Positions 7,062 through 15,540 of a DNA stretch of 64,000 bases are shown piece by piece. The stretch covers positions 186,001 to 250,000 of the forward strand of contig NZ_BMQA01000005.1 of NCBI RefSeq assembly GCF_014647875.1, in the 5' to 3' direction. This stretch comes from Streptomyces brasiliensis (GTDB lineage Bacteria > Actinomycetota > Actinomycetes > Streptomycetales > Streptomycetaceae). Both the position numbers and the translations under genes were made by a program. The notes beneath the pieces are model-generated. The model saw only the letters and a list, made by a program, of their open reading frames with translations. It was not told the origin of the DNA and did not search any database. Position 1 is the stretch's first letter, and every line of letters starts with the position of its first letter.

Positions 7062-9569
7062 TCAGGCCTCCGGGGCCTCCACGGCCGCCGCGGTCTTCCG
7101 AGTCCGGCGCGTCTTCGGCTTCGCCTCCGTCGCGTCGGCGGTGGCCTCGGCGGTGGCCTCGGCGGTGGTGGTCGTCGCCTTGCGCGTACGGCGCCTCGGC
7201 TTGACCTCCGGCTCCTCGGTGGCCTGCGCCGGGATCTCCGCGGTCACCGTCCCGGCAACGGCCTTACGGGGCCGGCGCACCTTGGCCTCGGCACCGTCGG
7301 CCTCGACGGCGGTCTCGGCGGTCGCCGCGGTCTTGCGCGTGCGGCGCGGCTTGGCCTCCGTGCCCTCGGCGGTGTCCACCGCGGCCTCGGCGGCGGCGAC
7401 CGTCTTGCGCGTCCGCCGCGGCTTGGCCTCGGCACCCTCGGCCGTCTCCACGGCAGCCGCCGTCTTGCGGGTGCGGCGCGGCTTGGTCTCGGTGGCGTCC
7501 GCCGTGTCCAGCGCAGTCTCGGCTGTCGCGGCGGTCTTCCGGGTCCGGCGGCGCGGCGTCGTCTCCGTGGCCTCGGCGGTGTCGACTGCAGTCTCGGTGG
7601 CAGCCGCCGTCTTGCGGGTGCGGCGCGGCTTGGTCTCGGTGGCGTCCGCCGTGTCCAGCGCAGTCTCGGCTGTCGCGGCGGTCTTCCGGGTGGTCCGGCG
7701 GCGCGGCGTCGTCTCCGTGGCCTCGGCGGTGTCGACCGCAGTCTCGGTGGCAGCCGCCGTCTTGCGGGTGCGGCGCGGCTTCGTCGCCGGAGCCTCCTCC
7801 GTGCCCTCGGCCGTCGTGACCGCCGTCTCGGCCGCCTCCATGGACCTGCGGGTGCGGCGGCGCGGCTTCTCCTCCGCCGCTTCCGGGGTCACCGGGGCCT
7901 CGGGCTCGGTCACCGTCGTCTCGACCGGTGTCACCGTCTGCTCCGCCGACTTGCGCGTGCGGCGGCGCGGCTTCTCGGGGGTGTCCGGCTCGGCCGGACC
8001 CTCCGCGGTCTCCACGGCGGACTCGGCGGCCGGCGTGGTCACCGGCGTCGACTCGGCCGACGCTCCGCTGCGCGTGCGGCGACGGCGGCGTGGTGTACGG
8101 GTCGCCGTCGACTCGTCGTCGGTCACTGCCTCGGCGGCCGGCGCGGCCGTGGACTCCGGCCCCAGCGCCGTCCCGCCGCGGGTGCGGCGGCGACGGCGCG
8201 GCGTGCGCTCCGGACGCTCGCGCTCGGCGGAACGAGCCTCACCGCGACCGCCCCGGCCACCGCGACCGCGCATCCCGCGGCCACCGGTCTCGCCCAGGTC
8301 CTCGAGCTCCTCCGCCTCAAGCCCGGCGCGCGTGCGCTCCGAGCGCGGCAGGACACCCTTGGTGCCCTCGGGGATGCCGAGGTCCGAGAACAGGTGCGGC
8401 GAAGTGGAGTACGTCTCCGCCGGGTCGTTGAAGTCCAGCTCCAGCGCCTTGTTGATGAGCTGCCAGCGCGGGATGTCGTCCCAGTCGACGAACGTGATCG
8501 CCGTACCCTTGGCGCCCGCGCGGCCGGTGCGGCCGATGCGGTGCAGATACGTCTTCTCGTCCTCGGGGGACTGGTAGTTGATGACGTGGGTCACGCCCTC
8601 GACGTCGATGCCGCGCGCGGCGACGTCGGTGCAGACGAGGACGTCGACCTTGCCGTTGCGGAACGCGCGCAGCGCCTGCTCACGCGCGCCCTGGCCGAGG
8701 TCGCCGTGGACCGCGCCGGAGGCGAACCCGCGCCGCTGGAGCTGCTCGGCGATGTCGGCGGCCGTGCGCTTCGTACGGCAGAAGATCATCGCGAGTCCGC
8801 GGCCCTCGGCCTGCAGGATGCGCGCGACCATCTCCGGCTTGTCCATGGAGTGCCCGCGGTAGACGAACTGCTTGATGTTCGCGACCGTCGCGCCCTCGTC
8901 GTCCGGCGCCGTGGCGCGGATGTGCGTGGGCCGGGACATGTAGCGGCGGGCGAGACCGATGACCGCGCCCGGCATGGTGGCCGAGAACAGCATCGTCTGG
9001 CGCTTGGCCGGGAGCATGTCGATGATCTTCTCGACATCGGGCAGGAAGCCCAGGTCGAGCATCTCGTCGGCCTCGTCGAGGACCAGGCACTTCACGTGCT
9101 GCAGGTTCAGCTTCTTCTGGCCGGCCAGGTCGAGCAGGCGGCCCGGGGTGCCGACGACCACGTCGACGCCCTTCCTCAGGGCCTCGACCTGTGGCTCGTA
9201 GGCGCGGCCGCCGTAGATCGCGGTGACGCGCACGTTGCGCACCTTGCCCGCGGTCAGCAGGTCGTTGGTGACCTGCGTGCACAGCTCACGCGTGGGGACG
9301 ACGACGAGCGCCTGCGGGGCCTCGGTGAGGGCTTCGGGAGCGGCGCGTCCGGCCTCGACGTCGGCGGGGACGGTGACGCGCTCGAGGAGCGGGAGGCCGA
9401 AGCCGAGGGTCTTGCCCGTACCGGTCTTGGCCTGGCCGATGACGTCGGTGCCCGAGAGGGCGACGGGGAGCGTCATCTCCTGGATGGGGAAGGGGTTGAT
9501 GATGCCGACGGCCTCCAGGGCCTCGGCGGTCTCGGGAAGGATTCCGAGTTCTCGAAACGTCGTAGTCAG
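7062..9569 (-). CDS. DEAD-box RNA helicase with repetitive basic tail (probable CTG start)
   Basis: This helicase unwinds RNA with ATP and is of the RhlE/CsdA type. All core motifs are present, numbering from the proposed start: Q motif (PFPIQ) at about 26-30, Walker A AKTGTGKT 47-54, PTRELC near 92, DEAD 165-168, SAT 196-198, and HRIGRTGRAG near 350. After about residue 410 comes an RGG-rich stretch and then about 400 residues of disordered, histone-H1-like sequence built from KPRRTRKTAA units. The first in-frame ATG is at 9476, but it lies after the Q motif. No ATG, GTG or TTG occurs between it and the upstream stop at 9648. A CTG at 9569 would give MTTTFRELGI, the usual N-terminus of the family, with AGAGG seven bases upstream. 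The length would be 835 residues. Confidence 0.85.
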   Translation of the reverse strand: MTTTFRELGILPETAEALEAVGIINPFPIQEMTLPVALSGTDVIGQAKTGTGKTLGFGLPLLERVTVPADVEAGRAAPEALTEAPQALVVVPTRELCTQVTNDLLTAGKVRNVRVTAIYGGRAYEPQVEALRKGVDVVVGTPGRLLDLAGQKKLNLQHVKCLVLDEADEMLDLGFLPDVEKIIDMLPAKRQTMLFSATMPGAVIGLARRYMSRPTHIRATAPDDEGATVANIKQFVYRGHSMDKPEMVARILQAEGRGLAMIFCRTKRTAADIAEQLQRRGFASGAVHGDLGQGAREQALRAFRNGKVDVLVCTDVAARGIDVEGVTHVINYQSPEDEKTYLHRIGRTGRAGAKGTAITFVDWDDIPRWQLINKALELDFNDPAETYSTSPHLFSDLGIPEGTKGVLPRSERTRAGLEAEELEDLGETGGRGMRGRGGRGGRGEARSAERERPERTPRRRRRTRGGTALGPESTAAPAAEAVTDDESTATRTPRRRRRTRSGASAESTPVTTPAAESAVETAEGPAEPDTPEKPRRRTRKSAEQTVTPVETTVTEPEAPVTPEAAEEKPRRRTRRSMEAAETAVTTAEGTEEAPATKPRRTRKTAAATETAVDTAEATETTPRRRTTRKTAATAETALDTADATETKPRRTRKTAAATETAVDTAEATETTPRRRTRKTAATAETALDTADATETKPRRTRKTAAAVETAEGAEAKPRRTRKTVAAAEAAVDTAEGTEAKPRRTRKTAATAETAVEADGAEAKVRRPRKAVAGTVTAEIPAQATEEPEVKPRRRTRKATTTTAEATAEATADATEAKPKTRRTRKTAAAVEAPEA
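7452..7790 (-). repeat. Tandem 147/150-bp repeats inside the helicase tail
   Basis: Near-identical direct repeats begin at 7452, 7599 and 7749, with periods of 147 and 150 bp (49 and 50 codons). The units are almost base-identical, including silent positions, which means recent duplication or gene conversion. The 3-bp difference adds one Thr codon (RRRTTRK against RRRTRK). Each unit encodes two basic PRRTRKT-type blocks separated by acidic TAE/TAD stretches. Confidence 0.85.
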
Positions 9570-9952
9570 GGTGCTGCCTCTTCTGTGTGCGCGGTGCGAG
9601 GCGAGCGCGGGGGTCGTGTCGAACCGTGCCGGGGGACGTCGGCCGCCCTACGGGCCGGCCGTAAGACACGGGACCACTGCCGACGCTCTAGCGCTCGAAC
9701 CGCTGAGGGTCCCTCCGGTTGTCGTACGCACAGTGCCGTACGGCCAAGAGGGCTGTCGGGTCGGAGCCGATCGGGCCACCGACCGGGCATCCTCATACGT
9801 GCGGCCTGTCGAGGTACGGCGACGTACCAGCAGGCGCATTACCACCATACCCCGGAATCCCGCACACGTGATGGCCGATTTGGTCACGTAGTGCTCGTCA
9901 CAGTGGTTGACCAGGGGCTCTCGGACGCCGCGAGCGGGCTATTGTGCGCTTC
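9570..9952. other. Divergent intergenic region of helicase and ferritin-fold gene
   Basis: No gene is supported here. The helicase 5' leader lies at the left. The right end holds a candidate -10 box TATTGT (9940-9945), exactly 7 bases before the ATG at 9953, so the plus-strand transcript may be leaderless. Short dyads such as GGTACGGCGACGTACC near 9815-9830 are visible. No cold-shock element was recognised. Confidence 0.4.
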
Positions 9953-10690
9953 ATGACGAGCTCTGACAAGCCTGACCACGCCTCCGCCGAACCCACCGGT
10001 GTCGCCGCCCAGGACTGGGCCAAGGCCTCGGCCGAGCCGCAGTACCGTGCCGCGGTGGTCGATCTGCTCGGCGCGCTCGCGTACGGCGAGCTGGCGGCGT
10101 TCGAGCGGCTGGCGGAGGACGCCAAGCTGGCGCCGACGCTGGCGGACAAGGCGGAGCTGGCCAAGATGGCCTCGGCCGAGTTCCACCACTTCGAGCGGCT
10201 GCGGGACCGGCTCACGGAGATCGGCGAGGAGTCGACCCGGGCGATGGAGCCGTTCGTCGCGGCGCTGGACGGCTTCCACAAGCAGACGGCGCCATCGGAC
10301 TGGCTGGAGGGCCTGGTCAAGGCGTACGTCGGCGACTCGATCGCCAGCGACTTCTACCGGGAGGTCGCGGCCCGCCTCGACTCCGACACGCGCGAGCTGG
10401 TGCTGGCCGTCCTCGACGACACCGGGCACGCGGGCTTCGCCGTCGAGAAGGTACGCGCGGCGATCGACGCGGACCCGCGCGTGGGCGGCCGGCTCGCGCT
10501 GTGGGCCCGTCGCCTGATGGGCGAGGCCCTGTCGCAGTCCCAGCGGGTCGTCGCCGACCGGGACGCGCTGTCCACGATGCTCGTCGGCGGCGTCGCGGAC
10601 GGCTTCGACCTCGCCGAGGTCGGCAGGATGTTCTCCCGCATCACGGAGGCGCACACCAAGCGGATGGCCGCCCTGGGCCTGGCCGCCTGA
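9953..10690 (+). CDS. Ferritin-like fold protein (MiaE-like)
   Basis: This 245-residue, all-helical protein resembles the ferritin-like fold-containing proteins related to MiaE, the tRNA hydroxylase. Candidate di-iron ligands are in GALAYGELAAFERLAEDA, ASAEFHHFERLRDRL (E-x2-H-type) and LDDTGHAGFAVEKVRAA. The true substrate is unknown, and an iron or RNA-modification role is only inferred. The ATG at 9953 is preferred over the GTG at 9944 because a TATTGT -10 box ends 7 bases before it, suggesting a leaderless mRNA. It is divergent from the helicase gene, an arrangement I also remember next to rhlE in mycobacteria. Confidence 0.72.
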   Translation: MTSSDKPDHASAEPTGVAAQDWAKASAEPQYRAAVVDLLGALAYGELAAFERLAEDAKLAPTLADKAELAKMASAEFHHFERLRDRLTEIGEESTRAMEPFVAALDGFHKQTAPSDWLEGLVKAYVGDSIASDFYREVAARLDSDTRELVLAVLDDTGHAGFAVEKVRAAIDADPRVGGRLALWARRLMGEALSQSQRVVADRDALSTMLVGGVADGFDLAEVGRMFSRITEAHTKRMAALGLAA

Positions 10691-10747
10691 CGGCGGCACC
10701 GGGCCGGGCGGCCATGGAGCGGGATCGGTCCGGCGGAGCCTTCGGGC

Positions 10748-11017
10748 TCACGCCGGGGCTGATCGTCGGCGCAGTCGGCCCGCCGGGCGCAGCAGTAGCG
10801 ACAGCGACGCCGCGGAGACGATCGCGGCGCCGAGGAGGTTCAGCGGGGCCGTGCCGGGACCCAGCGCGCTGTGGGTGATGAAGTCACCGAAGAGGGCTCC
10901 GGCCACGCCCGTGCCGAGCACCAGGATCCGGGCCGGCAGCCGGTGCGCCAGACGGCGCACGGCGACCCAGGCCAGCAACAGTCCCAGCAGGGCCGAGCCG
11001 AGAGCTTCCAGGATCAT
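10748..11017 (-). CDS. Small membrane protein (GlsB/YeaQ-like)
   Basis: This 89-residue protein has three hydrophobic stretches: MILEALGSALLGLLLAWVAV, ILVLGTGVAGALFGDFI and LNLLGAAIVSAASLSLLL, with a basic C-terminus. The pattern of short helices with Gly-Ala-x-x-Gly in the middle resembles the transglycosylase-associated (GlsB/YeaQ/YmgE) small membrane family, but the match is by eye only. The start at 11017 has GGGAGGG about nine bases upstream and overlaps by 4 bp a possible 18-codon ORF ending at 11014. A longer in-frame product is possible from upstream. Confidence 0.6.
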   Translation of the reverse strand: MILEALGSALLGLLLAWVAVRRLAHRLPARILVLGTGVAGALFGDFITHSALGPGTAPLNLLGAAIVSAASLSLLLRPAGRLRRRSAPA

Positions 11018-11142
11018 GACGGGTTCCCTCCCACACGGCCGGACTGAGCTTCGCGGTCGTAGCGCGTCATACCCGTGACCTGCGGAATGCAATCCTCCTC
11101 TGTGCGCAACTTGTGCGGCCGATATGAAATCCCGAAACACGG

Positions 11143-11180
11143 AAAGGGGCCCTGTGGCCGGTCGCCACAGGGCCCTTTTT
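11143..11180 (-). terminator. Strong rho-independent terminator
   Basis: A 15-bp stem with one bulged G (AAAGGG plus GCCCTGTGGC, loop CGGTC, then the partner arm) ends in a run of five T on the plus strand and in CCCTTT on the minus strand. It lies about 100 bp beyond the DUF3107 stop codon and before the small membrane protein gene, so it probably ends DUF3107 transcription. It could also act in the plus direction. Confidence 0.8.
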
Positions 11181-11277
11181 CTCCGCGACCGCACGCGGAT
11201 GACGTCCCTCGCACGGACTACAGCGCGCGCACCCTCCACCGCGGCGCGCGGACGAACCACGGCTGCGCGCGTACGTC

Positions 11278-11505
11278 CTACAGAGCGCTGAAGCCCACCT
11301 TGCGGACCGTCGGCTCGCCGAGCTCGACGTACGCCACGCGATCGGCCGGGACCAGGATCTTGCGGCCCTTCTCGTCCTCGAGGCTCAGCAGCTGCGTCTT
11401 GCCGGCCAGTGCCTCGGCCACGACGCGCTCGATCTCCTCCGTGCTCTGACCGCTCTCCAGAACGATCTCGCGGGGCGCGTGCTGCACGCCGATCTTGACC
11501 TCCAC
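11278..11505 (-). CDS. DUF3107 small protein (TB9.4-like)
   Basis: This 75-residue protein begins MEVKIGVQHAPREIVLES and contains an amphipathic helix STEEIERVVAEALAGK, then a beta-rich end with GRKILVPADRVAYVELGEP. I recognise DUF3107, a short actinobacterial protein of unknown function (M. tuberculosis TB9.4 is one). The GTG at 11505 was chosen over upstream codons because GGAGGG lies eight bases before it. It lies on the same strand as the TetR gene upstream, and this pairing is conserved in mycobacteria as I recall. A strong terminator follows. Confidence 0.82.
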   Translation of the reverse strand: MEVKIGVQHAPREIVLESGQSTEEIERVVAEALAGKTQLLSLEDEKGRKILVPADRVAYVELGEPTVRKVGFSAL

Positions 11506-11655
11506 GGCTATGTCCCTCCGACGGTCAGTGAAGTGCGCGACCTTCCGCGCCGTACCCAGCACACATTAGCCCGGTGAGGGGACGGACACGCTCCGCCCGA
11601 GAACGCCAGGAGCGAACAGCGGGCGGGAACAAATCGCGGCGGGCCGCGCCTCGCC

Positions 11656-12300
11656 TCAGTGGACCTGTTCGGTGCCGTGCAGCGGGAATCCCGCGATGCC
11701 CCGCCAGGCCAGCGACGTCAGCAGCTGCACCGCCTGGTCGCGCGGCACGCTGCGGTCGCTGTGCAGCCAGGAGCGCGCGACGACCTGGGCGAGTCCGCCG
11801 AGGCCGGAGGCGAGCAGCATCGACTCGGCACGCGAGAGGCCGGTGTCCTCGGCGATGACGTCGCAGATCGCCTCGGCGCAGTCGTTGGTGACCTTGTCGA
11901 CGCGCTCGCGCACCGCGGGCTCGTTCGTCAGGTCCGACTCGAAGACCAGGCGGAAAGCACCGCCGTCGTCCTCGACGTACGCGAAGTAGGCGTCCATGGT
12001 CGCCCGCACGCGCTGCTTGTTGTCGGTCGTCGACGCGAGCGCGTTCCGTACGGACTGGATCAGCGCCTCGCAGTGCTGGTCCAGCAGCGCCAGGTAGAGG
12101 TCGAGCTTGCCCGGGAAGTGCTGGTAGAGCACCGGCTTGCTGACGCCGGCGCGCTCGGCGATGTCGTCCATCGCTGCCGCGTGGTAGCCCTGGGCCACGA
12201 AGACTTCCTGGGCGGCGCCCAGCAGTTGGTTCCGCCGGGCTCGGCGCGGCAGGCGAGTGCCCCGCGGGCGTGCCGCCTCTGTCTGCTCGATGGCTGTCAC
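11656..12300 (-). CDS. TetR/AcrR family transcriptional regulator
   Basis: This 214-residue repressor-type protein has an N-terminal TetR DNA-binding domain, residues about 20-66: RRNQLLGAAQEVFVAQGYHAAAMDDIAERAGVSKP followed by LYQHFPGKLDLYLALLDQHC. The remaining helical domain is for ligand binding and dimerisation, with DAYFAYVEDDGGAFRLVFESD resembling TetR members near DUF3107 genes. The GTG at 12300 has GGGAGG 5 bases upstream. A short palindrome CGGTAACCG at 12356-12364 lies about 55 bp before the start and could be an autoregulatory site. The ligand is unknown. Confidence 0.9.
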   Translation of the reverse strand: MTAIEQTEAARPRGTRLPRRARRNQLLGAAQEVFVAQGYHAAAMDDIAERAGVSKPVLYQHFPGKLDLYLALLDQHCEALIQSVRNALASTTDNKQRVRATMDAYFAYVEDDGGAFRLVFESDLTNEPAVRERVDKVTNDCAEAICDVIAEDTGLSRAESMLLASGLGGLAQVVARSWLHSDRSVPRDQAVQLLTSLAWRGIAGFPLHGTEQVH

Positions 12301-12469
12301 GCCGCCTCCCAATGTCGTCCACGTGCGGTGTGCGCCGCTCGGCCATCGTACTTTTCGGTAACCGTGGTGTGCGCGGTGCGAGCGCAGAATTTCACGTACC
12401 GGACGGCGGGCGAAAGCCGGACCCGACTCCCTGAACGGGGACAGGTCACTCCCCGTGTCCTCGCCGGTG

Positions 12470-12694
12470 TCAGCGGTAGTCGTCCTCGTCGAGGGAGACG
12501 ACACGCGCCTGCTCGATGAGGTCGGCCTCGTTCGCGCGGTCCGCGTCGACGCCGGTCAGAGGTTCGTCGCGGTCCTCGGAAACGTCCGCATGCTGCTCCG
12601 CCGCGTCGTTCTCGGGGGCCTCGACGTCGATCTCCGGAACCTCGTCGACCTGCAGGTCCTCGAGCGTCTCGGGATCGCTGGGGTCATAGGCCAT
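12470..12694 (-). CDS. Small acidic protein
   Basis: This 74-residue protein, MAYDPSDPETLEDLQ onward, is strongly acidic (many Asp and Glu, as in DVEAPENDAAEQHADVSEDRDEP) and probably intrinsically disordered. It has no Cys and no membrane segment. The start at 12694 is supported by GGAAGGGAG about eight bases upstream. I do not recognise a named family. It sits on the same strand as the TetR gene, 170 bp before it, so it may share a transcript with it, but no overlap shows this. Confidence 0.6.
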   Translation of the reverse strand: MAYDPSDPETLEDLQVDEVPEIDVEAPENDAAEQHADVSEDRDEPLTGVDADRANEADLIEQARVVSLDEDDYR

Positions 12695-12890
12695 GGTGGG
12701 CTCCCTTCCTACGAACGTCCCTGGAAGAAGCAGGGGCCACACGGGTGCCCTCAGTACGAGCGTAGGAGACACCCGATGCCGACGCTATGCCATCGGCCTC
12801 CGTTCGCTGTGGGCGTCGCCCATGATGATGCCCACAATGTGTGACGGCGAACACATGAGTCGCAGCGTGATCGTCTCGTAACATTGCCGC

Positions 12891-13967
12891 ATGTCTTCGA
12901 CCGAGCTGCCGTCCGTGCCGGCCACCACCCATGTCCTTCCCAAGGTGGCGCTCGTCAGGGTCGCGGAGGGCGAGCGGCTGCGGTCGGTGGGGCTGCCGGG
13001 GGTGACGCTGTCGATCCGGTCGCGACCACCCGCGCGCGAGGGGCTGCCGCCGGCGCTGTACCTCCACGGGCTCGGCGGTTCCTCGCAGAACTGGTCGACG
13101 CTGATGCAGGAGCTCGACGGTCTCGTCGACGGCGAGGCGGTCGACCTTCCGGGCTTCGGCGACTCCCCGCCGCCGGACGACGGCGACTACTCGGTCACCG
13201 GGCACGCGCGCGCGGTGATCCGCTACCTCGACGCGGCCGGGCGCGGTCCGGTGCATCTGTTCGGCAACTCACTGGGCGGCGCGGTCGCCACGCGCGTGTC
13301 CGCGGTCCGTCCGGATCTCGTACGGACCCTCACGCTGATCTCTCCCGCGCTGCCGGAGCTGCGCGTGCAGCGCACCGCCGTGCCCACGGCCCTGCTGGGC
13401 CTGCCGGGAGTGTCCGCGCTGTTCACGCGCTTCACCCGAGAGTGGACGGCCGAGCAGCGCGTCCGCGGGGTGCTGGGGCTGTGCTACGGCGACCCCGGGC
13501 GCGTCACGCCGGAGGCGTTCCAGCACGCGGTGGAGGAGCTGGAGCGGCGGCTGCAACTGCCGTACTTCTGGGACGTGATGGCGCGTTCCGCGCGCGGGCT
13601 GGTGAACGCGTACACGCTGGGCGGCCAGCACGGGCTGTGGCGCCAGGCCGAGCGCGTCCTCGCCCCGACCCTCCTGATCTACGGCGGCCGCGACCAGCTC
13701 GTCGGCTACCGGATGGCCCGGAAGGCGGCGCGTTCCTTCCGCGAGTCCCGCCTCCTGTCCCTGCCGGACGCCGGGCACGTCGCGATGATGGAGTACCCGG
13801 AGACGGTGGCCGGGGCGTTCCGGGAACTGCTTGTGGACGTGGGGGAGTTGGCGGGGGTGCCGGGATCGGGGACGCCGGGGCCGGGGGGTTCCGGCGCGAC
13901 CGGCAACGACGCCGGGGGCTCGGGATCCGCTGCGGGTGCTGGTTCCGGTACGGGCGCGGGGAGCTGA
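12891..13967 (+). CDS. Alpha/beta-fold hydrolase with Gly/Ser tail
   Basis: This 358-residue protein is an alpha/beta hydrolase. YLHGLGGSSQNW near residues 57-68 forms the oxyanion loop, GNSLGGAVATRV near 125-136 holds the nucleophile Ser, LIYGGRDQLVGYRM near 264-277 the Asp, and LPDAGHVAMMEYPE near 294-307 the His. The order and spacing fit carboxylesterase or haloperoxidase-like enzymes. The last 40 residues are a low-complexity Gly/Ser/Thr tail. A TAACAT -10 box ends 6 bases before the ATG, so the mRNA may be leaderless. It is followed after 8 bp by the DUF3152 gene, presumably in one operon. Confidence 0.85.
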   Translation: MSSTELPSVPATTHVLPKVALVRVAEGERLRSVGLPGVTLSIRSRPPAREGLPPALYLHGLGGSSQNWSTLMQELDGLVDGEAVDLPGFGDSPPPDDGDYSVTGHARAVIRYLDAAGRGPVHLFGNSLGGAVATRVSAVRPDLVRTLTLISPALPELRVQRTAVPTALLGLPGVSALFTRFTREWTAEQRVRGVLGLCYGDPGRVTPEAFQHAVEELERRLQLPYFWDVMARSARGLVNAYTLGGQHGLWRQAERVLAPTLLIYGGRDQLVGYRMARKAARSFRESRLLSLPDAGHVAMMEYPETVAGAFRELLVDVGELAGVPGSGTPGPGGSGATGNDAGGSGSAAGAGSGTGAGS

Positions 13968-13975
13968 GGGGCGAC

Positions 13976-15520
13976 GTGGGACGCCACAGCCGCCGGGGGC
14001 TTGCCGCCACCGGGGCCGACGCCGAGGACATAACTCCGGGACGGGGGGCGCAGGACGCTCCGGGCATGGCGCGGCCGGGGGAGGCACCTGGATCCGGGCC
14101 GGGGCCGGCGACCGGACGACCCGGCGCGCTGCCCGGGCCACGGCCCGCGTCGGGGGGCGGGGTACCGCGGCTTCCTGACGGTACGCCGGCGCGGGGGGTT
14201 CCGCGTTTGCCTGACGGGACGCCGGCTCGTGGTGTGCCGCGGGTTGCTGATGGCACGCCGGCTCGTGGTGTGCCGCGGTTGCCGGACGGGACGCCCGCGC
14301 GCGGGGTGCCCCGTTTCGCCGATGGCACGCCCGCCCATGGCATCCCCCGGGTTGCCGACGGCACCCCTGCGCACGGTGTTCCGGAAGTCCGTGGTGGGCA
14401 TCCCGAGCAGCGGGAGAGCGGGGGTGGCTGGGGCGCGTCCCGGGGGCGTGCTGGGGCTGTGCCGGGTGCCGGTGCGGCCGGGCCCGGGGTGGCCCTGCCG
14501 CGGCAGCGTGGGGGCCCTCCGGGGAGGCCCCGGCAGGAGTACATCGACGCTTTCGACGACGTCGACGGTGACATCGACGTCTTCGCTCCCCGGCCCGGGA
14601 CCGGTGCGCAACGCGTCGAGCCGTACGGCTCGCAGGGCCCCGATGCCGACCCCGCGACCGACGAGGCCGGCGACGGCGACGACGTACCGCCCACGGGCCC
14701 GCCCGCGCCGGCCAAGGGTGGCAAGGGGCGGGCGTTCACGGGGATCGCCGCCGCCGCCGTCACCACCGTGCTCGCGGTGATCGTCGCCGGACAGGTCGCC
14801 GAGGAGCACGGTGGCAGCGACGTGCAGGCGCGCTCAGCCGACCAGGCCCGCGGCGCCCAGGATCCCGCCTCGCGCGGCAACGGCCGTACGACACCGTCGG
14901 CGGTGCCGGCCGCGGTCCCGCTGACCTACGAGCAGAAGATGGACCGGACGTACGCCCTCGGCGCCACCCTCAAGGGCTCGGGGAAGTTCGACTCGGTGCC
15001 GGGAACCGCCAAGGCACCCGGCAAGGGGCGCAAGTACACCTACCGCGTCGACGTGGAACAGGGACTCGGCCTGGACGGCGAGCTCTTCGCCCAGGCCGTG
15101 CAGAAGACGCTGAACGACCGCCGGAGCTGGGCCCACGACGGTGCCCGTACCTTCGAGCGCGTCGACTCCGGCAAGCCCGACTTCGTCATCACGCTCGCCA
15201 GCCCCGGCACCACCGCCGACTGGTGCGCCAAGTCCGGCCTCGACACCACCGAGGACAACGTGTCGTGCGACTCGGCGTCCACCGAGCGCGTGATGATCAA
15301 CGCTTATCGATGGGCCCAGGGCTCGAAGACCTATGGTGACGAGATTCATGCCTACCGGCAGATGCTGATCAACCACGAGGTCGGCCACCGCCTCGGCTAC
15401 GGCCACGTCACCTGTGAGGAGGACGGCGGGCTCGCCCCGGTCATGCAGCAGCAGACCAAGTTCCTCGACCACGACGGGATCCACTGTCTGCCCAACCCCT
15501 GGCCATATCCAGGGAGTTGA
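13976..15520 (+). CDS. DUF3152 membrane-anchored metalloprotease with tandem repeats
   Basis: This 514-residue protein begins MGRHSRRGLAAT. Residues about 60-140 are a Pro/Gly-rich stretch made of 12-residue repeats of the form GVPRLPDGTPAR. A single membrane helix (FTGIAAAAVTTVLAVIVAGQ) near residue 258-277 places the C-terminal domain outside the cell. That domain is DUF3152, with HEVGHRLGYGH near residue 466-476, an HExxHxxGxxH zinc motif of the metzincin kind, followed by C-x3-D and M in VMQQQ. Four Cys residues (DWCAK, VSCDS, VTCEE, IHCLP) suggest disulfides. The GTG at 13976 has GAGGGG just upstream, overlapping the end of the previous gene. The substrate is unknown. Confidence 0.85.
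   Translation: MGRHSRRGLAATGADAEDITPGRGAQDAPGMARPGEAPGSGPGPATGRPGALPGPRPASGGGVPRLPDGTPARGVPRLPDGTPARGVPRVADGTPARGVPRLPDGTPARGVPRFADGTPAHGIPRVADGTPAHGVPEVRGGHPEQRESGGGWGASRGRAGAVPGAGAAGPGVALPRQRGGPPGRPRQEYIDAFDDVDGDIDVFAPRPGTGAQRVEPYGSQGPDADPATDEAGDGDDVPPTGPPAPAKGGKGRAFTGIAAAAVTTVLAVIVAGQVAEEHGGSDVQARSADQARGAQDPASRGNGRTTPSAVPAAVPLTYEQKMDRTYALGATLKGSGKFDSVPGTAKAPGKGRKYTYRVDVEQGLGLDGELFAQAVQKTLNDRRSWAHDGARTFERVDSGKPDFVITLASPGTTADWCAKSGLDTTEDNVSCDSASTERVMINAYRWAQGSKTYGDEIHAYRQMLINHEVGHRLGYGHVTCEEDGGLAPVMQQQTKFLDHDGIHCLPNPWPYPGS
14161..14390 (+). repeat. 36-bp coding repeats in the DUF3152 gene
   Basis: About six full 36-bp units, plus partial ones, encode GVPR(L/V/F)xDGTPA(R/H) in tandem. Positions 5-6 vary (LP, VA, FA), and Arg/His varies at the end. 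Units differ at silent positions, so they are older than the helicase repeats. The stretch forms an extended, Pro/Gly-rich cytoplasmic linker before the membrane helix. Confidence 0.85.
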
Positions 15521-15540
15521 CGGGCGTCACCGGGGTCACG

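Noticed and set aside
7057..8577. 506-codon plus-strand frame opposite the helicase tail
   Set aside because: It is the complement of the repeat region and shows only the repeat composition.
7062..9476. Helicase start at ATG 9476
   Set aside because: It removes the Q motif and the N-terminal helix that the whole DEAD-box family has.
14161..14390. 36-bp repeats as a possible CRISPR array
   Set aside because: No distinct spacers; the repeats are in one coding frame, contiguous, and vary by codon.
12884..15520. 878-codon plus-strand frame joining hydrolase region and DUF3152 domain
   Set aside because: The first part is out of frame with the hydrolase, which has its own complete triad. The DUF3152 protein starts at GTG 13976 with its own RBS.
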